Below are positions 1-7,807 of a DNA stretch of 18,781 bases, one piece after another. Numbering within the stretch: position 1 is the first letter of the stretch; each line of letters begins with the position of its first letter. The stretch spans positions 1 through 18,781 of the forward strand of contig CANQIG010000010.1 in the NCBI GenBank assembly GCA_947623765.1. Reading direction: 5' to 3'. The stretch comes from an uncultured Clostridia bacterium (lineage in GTDB: Bacteria > Bacillota > Clostridia > Oscillospirales > Acutalibacteraceae). A program made the translations under genes and the position numbers. Below the pieces are notes generated by a model, which saw only the letters and a list, made by a program, of their open reading frames with translations, searched no databases and was not told the DNA's origin.

Positions 1-4
1 AAAA

Positions 5-33
5 CGGCATAGCCGCATTTCACGACTATGCCG
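5..33. terminator. Hairpin, possible bidirectional terminator at window edge
   Basis: An 8-bp stem, CGGCATAG (5-12) with CTATGCCG (26-33), and a 13-nt loop. It is preceded by AAAA and followed by AATTTT, so a short T-run follows the stem on either strand. It probably ends transcription entering from left of the window. The rest of 34-129 shows no gene or clear motif. Confidence 0.5.
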
Positions 34-129
34 AATTTTCCAGAGATCATAAATCCCTTAGTTGTACCGCCTTTGGCCGCGCTGTTTTTGTATGTCGCAA
101 GCTGCGTTTATCGCGCATATAGGATGAAT

Positions 130-162
130 TTTTGCAAATCTTTTGCAATTCTTTTGCAGTTC
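130..162 (+). repeat. Three tandem 11-bp repeats, putative activator site
   Basis: Three head-to-tail copies at 130-140, 141-151 and 152-162 share TTTTGCA and a final C (consensus TTTTGCAATTC). They differ only at positions 8 and 9. The period is exactly 11 bp, close to one DNA turn, so each copy faces the same side of the helix. The block ends 5 bp upstream of the -35 box at 168. That is the usual place for an activator that touches RNA polymerase, but no regulator gene is in the window, so the binding protein is unknown. Confidence 0.6.
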
Positions 163-167
163 CTTGG

Positions 168-197
168 TTGACGCGGAAGAATAGAACGATGTAAAAT
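168..197 (+). promoter_or_regulatory. Promoter of the lipoprotein/ABC operon
   Basis: A -35 TTGACG (168-173) and a -10 TAAAAT (192-197) are separated by 18 bp and resemble a housekeeping sigma promoter. A start near 204 would give a leader of about 70 nt before the ATG at 278. The long spacer and the phased repeats just upstream suggest that it may need an activator. Confidence 0.65.
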
Positions 198-277
198 GTA
201 GATACCTTATTTGAATTGTTCTCTCAGAATGCGGTATGGACGGCTGGTCCCGGGGATAAAGAAAGGAGATTTACGGA

Positions 278-1099
278 ATGCGAAAGCGAGAATTGCGCGC
301 GTTCTGCGCCGCGCTGTTCTGTGCGGTGATGCTCGCCGCCTGCGGCCAAATGAAGCCCATCGAGCGCGCGGGAGACGTGCAGGGCACGTTGTACGTTCCG
401 GGCGTGTCCCGCCAGCGTGTGATCGACGAATCGCTCGCGGCGACTTACGATCTGCCATATGAAAAGGGCACATATATCAACACGGGACACATCCTCTACC
501 GTCCCACCGATTTTCGCTTTTATCGGACATGGGAGGCGGCCGGGGTCTCCCTTTCCGACCTTCCGGGCGGGATGGAAACGACGGAGTATATTCCGATCCG
601 GATCGGGGAGCTGGAAGAGTGGAAAGAAAAATACGGGGACTTTCCGGAGTGGCAGCAAAAGGAATGGGACGCGCTGCACGAAGACCCGCCGTGGCACATC
701 TCCGTGCTGCTCATGACGGTGGAGGTGACCAATCTCGACCTGCCGGAGGAGGACTTGGAAAACGATGTCATCCGGCTGAATGACGGGCTGAATCTCCTGC
801 CGCGGGATATTTTGGAGAACCGCAATGCGACGGCTTCCGATTACGGGGTCACCCAAATGTCGTACTGCGACCTCGGCAACGAGCCGAACAGCAGCGGCTA
901 CTATTATTTTTCGGACTTTCCGGAGATCGGAGAAACCGCAGAGGTCACGGTGGGGTTTAAGATCGACATCCGCCAAGAAGAGGCGCTTAGAAACGGCACG
1001 CTCTGCATGATCTACACGCTCGCCTCCCCGGATTACGGCGTCGCGGAGACCTGTAAGATGACAATTCCCACCGAAGAAGTGCTGTTCGACGCGGAATAG
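278..1099 (+). CDS. Lipoprotein, first of a tandem paralog pair
   Basis: This 273-aa protein has a type II signal peptide: basic start, hydrophobic core, lipobox LAAC with the lipidated cysteine at residue 22. It should sit on the outer face of the membrane. The mature part is acidic, rich in aromatic residues and without membrane helices; a beta-rich fold is likely. Residues about 48-158 closely match the next gene's product, including GTYINTGHILYRP and the stretch DALHEDPP. AAAGGAG lies 9 nt before the ATG. It is the first gene after the 168-197 promoter. I do not recognise a characterised family; a distant link to DUF5028-like proteins (compare the gene at 4421) is possible. A ligand-binding or immunity-type lipoprotein serving the ABC transporter is an inference from context. 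Confidence 0.85.
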   Translation: MRKRELRAFCAALFCAVMLAACGQMKPIERAGDVQGTLYVPGVSRQRVIDESLAATYDLPYEKGTYINTGHILYRPTDFRFYRTWEAAGVSLSDLPGGMETTEYIPIRIGELEEWKEKYGDFPEWQQKEWDALHEDPPWHISVLLMTVEVTNLDLPEEDLENDVIRLNDGLNLLPRDILENRNATASDYGVTQMSYCDLGNEPNSSGYYYFSDFPEIGETAEVTVGFKIDIRQEEALRNGTLCMIYTLASPDYGVAETCKMTIPTEEVLFDAE

Positions 1100-1167
1100 C
1101 GTTCTGCGTTTTCCTTCCATTCAACCCCGACCAAAAGAGTTTGTTATGCGCATGACGGAGGTATTCT

Positions 1168-2016
1168 ATGTGGAATCGACATACACGAATGTTTCTTGCC
1201 GCTCTGCTCGCCGCAGTGCTTCTCTGCAGCGCCTGCGGCAAAATGGAGCCGCTCCAATATCGGTCTTCGGAAGGCAGCGAAACGTCTGTGCTTTCCGATA
1301 CGCAGACGGGAGCAAGACACAGCTATGCGATCGACGAATCGCTCGCCGCGTCCTATGATCTGCCCTACGAGAAAGGCACGTATATCAACACGGGACACAT
1401 CCTCTACCGTCCCATCGAGTTTCATGTTTACAGGACATGGGAGGAGGCCGGCGTTCCGTTTTCCGATCTCCCTTCCTATGTGCTTGAAACGACAGAATAC
1501 GTTCCGATACGGCTCCAGGAGCTCGAAGAATGGAAAGAACAGCACGGGGATTTTTCGGAGGATCAGCAAAAGGAGTGGGACGCGCTGCACGAAGACCCGC
1601 CGCGCGATATGTCCGTGCTGCTCATGACGGTGGAGGTGACCAACCTTGACCTGACAGAGGAGGATCTGGAAGGCGAAGTCGTTCGCTTTGGAGACGGGCT
1701 GAAGCTGTTCACCAAAAACGGTTTGGAACGCGACGCAAATACCCCCTCTACAGGGGTGTCGGATAGCTTTGACTTTGCGTATTGCGACCTACACAATGAT
1801 CCGAACCGAAAAGGGTATACGAACTTCCCGGATTTCCCGGAGATTGGGGAAACAACGCAGGTCACGTGCGGTTTTATGCTCAACGTTGTGGGAGAAGAGG
1901 CGCTGAAAAACAACGAACTCTATCTGATCTGCACGTTTAAGAATGTCATGTACGGCGTGGCGGAAACCTGCAAGATGGTGATCCCTGCAAAAGAGGTGCA
2001 GTTCGATGCGAAATAA
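1168..2016 (+). CDS. Lipoprotein, second of the tandem paralog pair
   Basis: This 282-aa paralog of the preceding gene is also a predicted lipoprotein. The signal peptide ends in LLCSAC with lipidation expected at Cys23; a Cys at the -3 position is slightly unusual for a lipobox. The N-terminal 50 residues differ from the first copy, while residues about 54-165 are nearly the same and the C-terminal half is moderately similar (both end in a pattern like YGVAETCKM.IP..EV.FDA). GGAGG lies 6 nt before the ATG, which decides the start. The stop overlaps the start of the next permease by 11 bp, so it is translationally coupled to the transporter. The duplication suggests two ligands, or dosage, for one transporter. 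Function is not known. Confidence 0.85.
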   Translation: MWNRHTRMFLAALLAAVLLCSACGKMEPLQYRSSEGSETSVLSDTQTGARHSYAIDESLAASYDLPYEKGTYINTGHILYRPIEFHVYRTWEEAGVPFSDLPSYVLETTEYVPIRLQELEEWKEQHGDFSEDQQKEWDALHEDPPRDMSVLLMTVEVTNLDLTEEDLEGEVVRFGDGLKLFTKNGLERDANTPSTGVSDSFDFAYCDLHNDPNRKGYTNFPDFPEIGETTQVTCGFMLNVVGEEALKNNELYLICTFKNVMYGVAETCKMVIPAKEVQFDAK

Positions 2017-2893
2017 GATCCTGCAAAACACGCTGCGATTGGAGCTGCGGAAAAGTTTCCGAAACAAGGCGTTCCTCTTTTCCGCCGCCGTGGGCCTCGT
2101 TTTTGTTTTTATGAGCGCGTATAGCCGGATCTCTCTGGAGTTTTCCGAGCTGGGCTTCCGCGCGTTTGTGGATCGTCAGATCGAGGACCTTGGGTACGCA
2201 AAATACCCGATCGTGCCGATGAGCACGCTGTACTGCGAATGGATCGGCGGGGAAGTGTTTTCCGTCGCCGTCTCCCTGTTTTATACGCTGTTGCCGCTTC
2301 TCGCGATCCTGCCCTATGGCAGCTCCTTTTCGGAGGAGGTACACTCGGGGTATATCAAAGTCGTGATCTCCCGGTGCGGACGAAGGACCTACTTCCTTTC
2401 CAAATTCGCCGCGGCATTTGTGAGCGGCGGCGCCGTCATTGTGCTCCCGCAGACCGTGAGCCTGCTCATCTGCGCTGCGGTATTTCCCGCCGTAAAGCCG
2501 AACGTGATCTACCATCAGTATCTGGCGCTGCACCATTGGAGTATGCTCGGACGCCTCGGGAACGAGCATCCCCTCCTCTTTGTTCTCGCGTTTCTCGGGA
2601 TCGATTTCGTGTTTGCCGGGCTGTTCGCGTGCCTCGCCATCAGCGCCGCGTTCTTTTTCCGCAGCCGCCTTGCCGTGATCGCCGTACCTTTCCTCGCGCT
2701 GCTCGGCAGCGATATGGCGCGCTCTCTGCTCGGACATATCAGCTATGTGGAGATCTCCCCGCTGAAATTTCTGCACGCGATCCCGTTTGAAAACTACACA
2801 AAAACGCCGGTCGTTCTCCTCTGGCTGCTGCTCCTGAATTTGCTCACGGTTCCGGTGATCCTCGGAAAGGGGTGCAGATATGAAGTTCTTTAA
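2006..2893 (+). CDS. ABC-2-like transporter permease, first subunit
   Basis: This 295-aa integral membrane protein has a short cytoplasmic N-terminus and about six hydrophobic segments, near residues 25-41, 80-105, 130-160, 190-220, 225-245 and 268-288. That is the layout of ABC-2/BcrB/LanE-type permeases, which have no ATPase domain of their own. It most likely forms a heterodimer with the 2880-3740 product and is powered by the 3753 ATPase. An AGAGGTG site lies inside the end of the upstream lipoprotein gene. It overlaps the second permease by 14 bp. The substrate is unknown; peptide or lipid-active antibiotic export or immunity is plausible for this type. Confidence 0.85.
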   Translation: MRNKILQNTLRLELRKSFRNKAFLFSAAVGLVFVFMSAYSRISLEFSELGFRAFVDRQIEDLGYAKYPIVPMSTLYCEWIGGEVFSVAVSLFYTLLPLLAILPYGSSFSEEVHSGYIKVVISRCGRRTYFLSKFAAAFVSGGAVIVLPQTVSLLICAAVFPAVKPNVIYHQYLALHHWSMLGRLGNEHPLLFVLAFLGIDFVFAGLFACLAISAAFFFRSRLAVIAVPFLALLGSDMARSLLGHISYVEISPLKFLHAIPFENYTKTPVVLLWLLLLNLLTVPVILGKGCRYEVL

Positions 2894-3740
2894 AATGCTG
2901 CAATACGATCTCCGGCAGAGTTTCCTCGAAAAGCCCTCGAAGTGGCTGCTCGTCGTTTTGCTGTCGGCGTTCCTGTTCCTCCGCTTTACCGTGGATGTTT
3001 ACCAGTACTTCCTTCTTGAACTTCCCGGATACTTGCAGATCGATCCGCTCTCGATCTCCTTCGCGGATGTGCTGCTGGAAACGGTGGGCGGAGACTTTCC
3101 GTACCGCGGGGGGGACCAGCAGTTTACGGTCCCCGCTGCGTGGCTGTTCGTCTATATGTTCTGCTTTTACTTCACACTGTCCTATGCCCGGGATGACATG
3201 GCGCGCGGCGGGATACAGGTCGTCACCCGTGTGCGGAGCAAAACGATGTGGTGGGTCTCCAAATGCGTTTGGAACGCGCTGACCGTGACCTGCTACTTCG
3301 CGCTGCTCTACGGGGTTCTGTTTGCGCTGACCTGGTGTACGGGGAAGAACCCGGATTTTACCGTCAATGCGCGCATCTTTGACGCGTATTTTGCGTATCC
3401 ACTCCCGTCGCTCGAACGTTCCCAGCTTGCGATGTGCATTGCGCTTTGCGTTCTGCCGTGGCTCGCCGCCGTCGCGATGAGCTTAGTGCAGATGACGCTG
3501 TTGCTCTTTATCCGTCCGGCGTTCGCCTATGTGTTTACCGGAATGTGGCTCGTGGTCGGCGCGTATTACGCGAACGAGCTGATCCTGCCGAATTACGCGG
3601 CGGGCGTCCGGAGCATCACCGTCGGCATATACGGCTTTCGCCCGGAGGTCGGGGTGATTTTGTCCCTCGCCTTCATCCTGCCCTCTGTGTTTGCGGGGAT
3701 CGTCGCCTTGCGGAAAAAAGATATGCTTCCGGTGCAGTAA
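2880..3740 (+). CDS. ABC-2-like transporter permease, second subunit
   Basis: A 286-aa membrane protein with about six predicted helices. The first is at about residues 21-45, then a long external loop rich in aromatic and acidic residues (46-95), then helices near 95-112, 138-160, 180-210, 215-235 and 255-278. It shares the size and plan of the upstream permease but little obvious sequence. It starts inside the end of that gene, with GGGGTG before the ATG, and is followed after 12 nt by the ATPase gene. It is the likely partner subunit of a heterodimeric exporter. The large external loop could contact the operon's lipoproteins; that is inference. Confidence 0.85.
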   Translation: MKFFKMLQYDLRQSFLEKPSKWLLVVLLSAFLFLRFTVDVYQYFLLELPGYLQIDPLSISFADVLLETVGGDFPYRGGDQQFTVPAAWLFVYMFCFYFTLSYARDDMARGGIQVVTRVRSKTMWWVSKCVWNALTVTCYFALLYGVLFALTWCTGKNPDFTVNARIFDAYFAYPLPSLERSQLAMCIALCVLPWLAAVAMSLVQMTLLLFIRPAFAYVFTGMWLVVGAYYANELILPNYAAGVRSITVGIYGFRPEVGVILSLAFILPSVFAGIVALRKKDMLPVQ

Positions 3741-3752
3741 GGAGGATCTGTC

Positions 3753-4424
3753 ATGGTCATTGAACTTCAGTCCGTCGTCAAACAGTTTGGCCCCGATACG
3801 GTGCTGGACCGGATCTCGCTCACCCTGCGTTCCGGCGTCGTGTACGGGTTTCAGGGCATCAACGGCTCGGGAAAGACGATGCTGATGCGCCTCATCTCGG
3901 GATTGATCTACCCGACCTCGGGAACGGTCCTCATCGATGGGACGCCCAAAACGGGGCAGAACAATTTCCCGGAGAGCATGGGGCTGCTCATCGAGACCCC
4001 GTCCTTTGTCCCTGGGCAGACGGGATTCGAGAACCTGCGGATGCTCGCGGGGATCAAGGGAAAAATCTCCGATCCGGAGGTGGAGCACGCGCTGGAGCGC
4101 GTCGGTCTCGACCCGCACGACAGGCGGAAATACCGCAAATACTCGCTCGGCATGAAGCAGCGCCTCGGGATCGCCTGCGCGATCATGGAGCGGCCGGATC
4201 TGCTCATTTTGGACGAGCCGGTCAACGCGCTGGATGAGGACGGCATCGCGCTGGTCAAGCAGATCGTCCGGGAAGAAAAGGAGCGCGGCGCGCTGGTGCT
4301 GCTCTCCTGCCACGATTTTGAATCGCTTTCCGAGATGTCCGATGTGATCTTCCGCCTTGTCGCGGGGAAGATCACGCGGAAAACCGTGAAACGGAACGGA
4401 ACATTTGTCGAGGAGAGCGTATGA
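3753..4424 (+). CDS. ABC transporter ATPase, BcrA/LanF type
   Basis: This 223-aa cytoplasmic ATPase powers the two permeases upstream. Walker A GINGSGKT is at residues 35-42, the signature SLGMKQRLGIA at 131-141, Walker B LLILDEP at 150-156 and the H-loop histidine at 187 (SCHD). In the Q-loop region the pattern is LLIETPSF, with Glu where most ABC ATPases have Gln; this form is usual in the bacitracin/lantibiotic immunity (BcrA, LanF) branch. It is shorter than most BcrA-like ATPases, lacking a long C-terminal extension. The start follows GGAGG with a 7-nt spacer, and the stop overlaps the next ATG (ATGA). Family and role as the ATPase are firm; the substrate is not. Confidence 0.93.
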   Translation: MVIELQSVVKQFGPDTVLDRISLTLRSGVVYGFQGINGSGKTMLMRLISGLIYPTSGTVLIDGTPKTGQNNFPESMGLLIETPSFVPGQTGFENLRMLAGIKGKISDPEVEHALERVGLDPHDRRKYRKYSLGMKQRLGIACAIMERPDLLILDEPVNALDEDGIALVKQIVREEKERGALVLLSCHDFESLSEMSDVIFRLVAGKITRKTVKRNGTFVEESV

Positions 4425-5053
4425 AAAAGGCAGCTGTGATCCTTCTTGCGGCCCTGCTGTGCGCCGTCTACGGCGCGCGGGTCTATCAGGTCAATACATC
4501 GAAGTATGTGCAGTATTTCCCCACTCGCGTTCTCTATGACAGGAACGAGCCGGTGCCGCTTACGAACGGGCATTATTATTTCACGAGCTACGACTGGGAG
4601 GGGTATTCCGTCGCGGTGACGGGAAGCCGGTTCGTCAAAACGGCGGATTTCCTCGAGACCTACCACGTGACGGACGACTTTATCGAGGACCATCATCTCC
4701 AGCCGACGGCGCACGGGAACCACGAATACGTGCTGCTCGTGTCCGCTGTCTTTTCCTTTTCGGGAGAGAATGCGCAGGAAAAAGACCCGATCTATCTCGA
4801 TGAATTCGAGATCGTCGGGCCGGATTTCGTCCTGCAGACGGTCGTGGATTTCTTTTCCCTCCCGGAGTTCAACCCCGTCCTGCAGGGACATTCGAGTTTT
4901 GCGATCGTCTCCGGCAAACCGCTGGAAGTGGAGATCCCATACTTCATCGACACGGACTTCGAGACGGGGCTTTCCCCGGAATATGTGGAATCGAGCGGCG
5001 CGCGCCTCGTCGTCACATACTACCCGGAGGAGAGCTGCATCGCGCTGTTTTAG
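4421..5053 (+). CDS. Membrane-anchored DUF5028-like extracytoplasmic protein
   Basis: This 210-aa protein has an N-terminal hydrophobic stretch (about residues 4-18) followed by ARVYQVNTSK. It has no proper lipobox, so it is a signal anchor or Sec substrate. The layout after the helix (YQVN, then short beta-like segments, SVAV and a DFLETY stretch) resembles proteins annotated DUF5028 in Clostridia; this is from memory and tentative. A TNGHYYF stretch and a later VLLV beta segment faintly echo NTGHILY and VLLMTVEV of the two lipoproteins, so all three may be related. Its ATG overlaps the ATPase stop by 4 bp, placing it last in the operon. No clear terminator follows in the 49 bp before the convergent gene. 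Confidence 0.8.
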   Translation: MKKAAVILLAALLCAVYGARVYQVNTSKYVQYFPTRVLYDRNEPVPLTNGHYYFTSYDWEGYSVAVTGSRFVKTADFLETYHVTDDFIEDHHLQPTAHGNHEYVLLVSAVFSFSGENAQEKDPIYLDEFEIVGPDFVLQTVVDFFSLPEFNPVLQGHSSFAIVSGKPLEVEIPYFIDTDFETGLSPEYVESSGARLVVTYYPEESCIALF

Positions 5054-5102
5054 CGGGGAGGGGGACCTTGCATCCGATCCCTTCCAATGAAGCGAAAGAA
5101 GT

Positions 5103-5444
5103 TTATGGCAGGGAGTTCTCTGCCCGGTTCGCGGACGTTTTCAGGGTAATGGCGTATACGGTCAGGATCTGCATCGGGTCGCTTTCCGCGACATCGCCGT
5201 CATAGTAGACGACGATCTCGTCGCCGACGCTGAAATGCGTCATACTGTCTTTGTTCTCGACCTGCAGCGAGACCCAGTATTCGCCGTTCCCGTTCTCGAT
5301 CAAAACGGCGTTTTCGCCCGTCTCCTTGACCGTGCCCGTGATGCTCGGCTCGTGTGCGATGATGTCGTCCATGGTTCGGCCGGTGCATCCGGACAGCGCG
5401 AGCACGCAAACCAGCACCAAGACCCATGCGATCCACTTTTTCAT
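5103..5444 (-). CDS. Small lipoprotein, YobA/DUF3221-like
   Basis: A 113-aa predicted lipoprotein: signal peptide MKKWIAWVLVLVCVLALSGC with lipobox LSGC and lipidated Cys20. The mature part has an OB-like beta pattern (ITGTV, NAVLIE, YWVSLQV, GDEIVVYYDG), and the GDVAESDPMQI stretch recalls the G-x-I-x-E-S-x-P-x-Q motif of DUF3221/YobA proteins. That family has no firm function; it sits on the outer surface of the membrane. AAAGGAG lies 8 nt before the ATG. The gene is monocistronic, with its own promoter at 5507-5535, and converges on the ABC operon. Confidence 0.85.
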   Translation of the reverse strand: MKKWIAWVLVLVCVLALSGCTGRTMDDIIAHEPSITGTVKETGENAVLIENGNGEYWVSLQVENKDSMTHFSVGDEIVVYYDGDVAESDPMQILTVYAITLKTSANRAENSLP

Positions 5445-5506
5445 ACAGTCCGCTCCTTTTCAAAAACGCGTGGATTTCCCGAACGGCTTTCTGTTTGCTG
5501 TTTCCT

Positions 5507-5535
5507 ATGATACCCGAATTCTGGAAAGAAGTCAA
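5507..5535 (-). promoter_or_regulatory. Promoter of the small lipoprotein gene
   Basis: On the minus strand, TTGACT (5535-5530) and TATCAT (5512-5507) are separated by exactly 17 bp, a close match to the sigma-A consensus. A start near 5500 gives a leader of about 55 nt before the ATG at 5444. Confidence 0.75.
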
Positions 5536-5603
5536 CGCCAATCGACTGTTTTCCAGACTGGTCCGTTTATGGGAAACGTTATGTCATAACAAACACTTGC
5601 CGA

Positions 5604-5641
5604 AAGGGAACCCCGCTGTCTCTTGACGGCGGGGTTCCCTT
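5604..5641 (-). terminator. Hairpin terminator after the SDR gene
   Basis: A perfect 13-bp stem pairs 5604-5616 with 5629-5641 (arm AAGGGAACCCCGC), with a 12-nt loop. On the minus strand it lies 51 nt after the SDR stop and closes the long operon that starts at 11396. The T-rich part (TTCCCTTT) is at the stem foot and is not followed by a real T-run, so termination may be partial. Confidence 0.65.
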
Positions 5642-5692
5642 AGGAAGAATGTTTGATTTTGTTTGGAACCGGGGTGGATGTGTGCCGGAAAA

Positions 5693-6415
5693 TCACTTTG
5701 CAGGGTCTCCGGCATAGCTCCAGCCGCCGTCGCCGTGGTAGACCATCTGGCGGGTCATGCCGCCGTCCACGCGGATGTTTTCCCCGGTGATGAACCCGGC
5801 CTTGTCCGAGCAGAGGAACAGCACCGTCTCCGCGATGTCCTCCGGGACGCCCACGCGCTTGACCGGATGCTGCTCCGCGTCGGGGCCGCCGTGCGTCTCG
5901 CCGTTCACTTCGATCCAGCCCGGCGCGACGGCGTTGACCCGCGCGACGCCCGCGAGTGTCATCGCGAGCGCATGGGTCAGCGCGGAGATGCCGCCCTTCG
6001 CCGCGGCGTACGTCTCCGTCTCCGGCTCGCTCATCGAGTCCCGCGTGGAGGTGATGTTGACGATCGCCGCGCCCGGCGCAAAGTGCGGCCGGAACAGCTT
6101 CGTCAGGAGGAACGGCGCGGTGACGCCCACTTTCAGGGCGTAGTCCATATCCTCGGCGGTGCCGTCGGTGAGGCCGCGCATCCGGGGAATGGCGTTGTTC
6201 ACGAGGTAATCGACATGGCCGTATTCGTCGAGCACCTTTTGGACGAACCGCCGGATGTCGTCCTCCTTGGAGAGGTCGCCGCGGAAATACGGGGTCTCGT
6301 TGAGGTCGATCGTACACACGAACGCGCCCTCGGCAGCAAAGCGCTCGCAGATGCACTTGCCGATGCCGTGCGCGCCGCCCGTGACGACGGCGACCTTGTT
6401 TTCAAACTGACGCAT
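5693..6415 (-). CDS. SDR-family NAD(P)-dependent oxidoreductase
   Basis: A 240-aa classical short-chain dehydrogenase/reductase. The cofactor motif TGGAHGIG is at residues 12-19, NNA at 73-75, and the catalytic set is Ser123, Tyr136 and Lys140 (YAAAK). PG at 165-166 and the C-terminal VDGG stretch are also typical. Asp37 at the end of the second beta strand (TIDLN) favours NAD(H) over NADP(H). The substrate cannot be read; 3-oxoacyl-ACP, sugar or alcohol dehydrogenases all share this form. AAGGAGG lies 7 nt before the ATG. It is last in the transporter operon, 33 bp after the MATE gene, so a detoxification or product-modifying step linked to export is possible. Confidence 0.92.
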   Translation of the reverse strand: MRQFENKVAVVTGGAHGIGKCICERFAAEGAFVCTIDLNETPYFRGDLSKEDDIRRFVQKVLDEYGHVDYLVNNAIPRMRGLTDGTAEDMDYALKVGVTAPFLLTKLFRPHFAPGAAIVNITSTRDSMSEPETETYAAAKGGISALTHALAMTLAGVARVNAVAPGWIEVNGETHGGPDAEQHPVKRVGVPEDIAETVLFLCSDKAGFITGENIRVDGGMTRQMVYHGDGGWSYAGDPAK

Positions 6416-6448
6416 AGAAATGCCTCCTTGTGATTTTGCGTTTATGTG

Positions 6449-7807
6449 TTATGTCCCTGAAACCGGGAGCTTTTTGCGCAGGAAGGAACGGAAGTGGACG
6501 GCGTTCGTGACGGTGGTCAGCGTGTCGGAGATGGGCTCCGCGAGGATCACCGCGGGGACGCCCCACGGGAGCAGATGGGGGAGGAGGAAGATCAGCGGGA
6601 TGAGGAGGATGATCTTCCGGTAGAAGGCGAAAAAGAACGCCTTGCCGCCCTCGCCCATCGCGTTGTAGGTCTGCTGGAAGCTGGAGTTTGCCCCCAGAAT
6701 GAACAGCCCGCCCACATAGATGCGGAGCATCGGCGCGCCCGCCTCGACAAGCGCGGGGCCGCGGTTGAAGACGCGGACGACCGTCTCGGGGAAGAGCAGG
6801 ATCAGCGTCGTTGCGAGGACGGTAAACGCGGTCGTCCAGAGGATGCTGAGCCGGATGGCCTCGCGGACGCGGCGGAACTGCTTCGCGCCGTAGTTGAAGC
6901 TGATGATCGGCTGCGCGCCCTGCGCCACGCCCTCGACGGGCATGAGGATGAAGTTGAACACCGAGAACAGGACCGTCATCGCGCCAACGGCGGCGTCGCC
7001 GCCAAAGCGGAGGACCTGCCGGTTGAAGCAGATGTTGAGAAGCCCCTCAGAGAGATTCATGAAGAACGGCGCGGAGCCGAGCACCAGCATCTCCCGGAGG
7101 ATCTTCGGGTCGGGCAGAAGGTTCTCCTTCCGGATCTTCAGCGTAGAGCGTTTGCCGAGCAGGAAGCGCATGACCCAAACGAACGACACGAACTGCGAGA
7201 ACACCGTCGCGAGCGCCGCGCCCCGAATGCCCAGTTTCAGGGCGAAGATCAGGATGGGATCGAGGATGATATTGAGAACGCCGCCGAGCATCGTGGTGAG
7301 CATCGCGGTCTTCGCAAAGCCCTGCGCCGTGATGTAGTAATTCATCCCGACGGTCATCTGCACGAACACCGTGCCGAGAATGTAGATGGAAAGGTAATCC
7401 ATGGCATAGCCGAGGGTCGCGTCCGTCGCGCCGAAGAGCGTCAGCAGCGGCGTCTGAAAGCTGAGCACGCCGAACGTCAGGACGAGCGCGGAGAGCAGGA
7501 GCATCCCCACACTGCTCCCAAGGTACCGTTCCGCGCGGCGCGTGTCGCCCTCGCCCATGCGGATCGAGGCGAGCGGCGCGCCGCCCCGTCCAAAGAGCGC
7601 CGTCGTCGCGTCGACCGCCGTGACGATCGGCGCGCAGATGCCCACCGCCGCCATGACGAGCGCGCCGTTTTCCATCCGGCCGATGTAGATCCGGTCCACC
7701 AGATTGTACAGCAGCGTCACGATCTGCGCGCAGATGGCGGGCAGCGCCAGAGAGAGGAGCAGGCTCCGGACGGGCTGCGCGCCGAGCTTATTCGTTTCCG
7801 GTCCCAT
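6449..7807 (-). CDS. MATE family efflux transporter (MepA-like)
   Basis: A 452-aa inner membrane protein with about 12 helices in two similar halves. The N-terminal pattern LALPAI...LLYNLVDRIYIG is characteristic of MATE exporters, and the segment TTALFGRGGAPLASI near residues 68-82 is the usual inter-helix motif. MATE proteins use a sodium or proton gradient to expel cationic drugs, dyes or metabolites. The length is normal for the family. AAAGGAA precedes the ATG at 7807. The start lies 20 bp inside the end of the upstream 147-aa gene, so the two are probably co-translated. It is the second MATE of this operon but belongs to a different subgroup from the 10038-11396 gene. Confidence 0.93.
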   Translation of the reverse strand: MGPETNKLGAQPVRSLLLSLALPAICAQIVTLLYNLVDRIYIGRMENGALVMAAVGICAPIVTAVDATTALFGRGGAPLASIRMGEGDTRRAERYLGSSVGMLLLSALVLTFGVLSFQTPLLTLFGATDATLGYAMDYLSIYILGTVFVQMTVGMNYYITAQGFAKTAMLTTMLGGVLNIILDPILIFALKLGIRGAALATVFSQFVSFVWVMRFLLGKRSTLKIRKENLLPDPKILREMLVLGSAPFFMNLSEGLLNICFNRQVLRFGGDAAVGAMTVLFSVFNFILMPVEGVAQGAQPIISFNYGAKQFRRVREAIRLSILWTTAFTVLATTLILLFPETVVRVFNRGPALVEAGAPMLRIYVGGLFILGANSSFQQTYNAMGEGGKAFFFAFYRKIILLIPLIFLLPHLLPWGVPAVILAEPISDTLTTVTNAVHFRSFLRKKLPVSGT

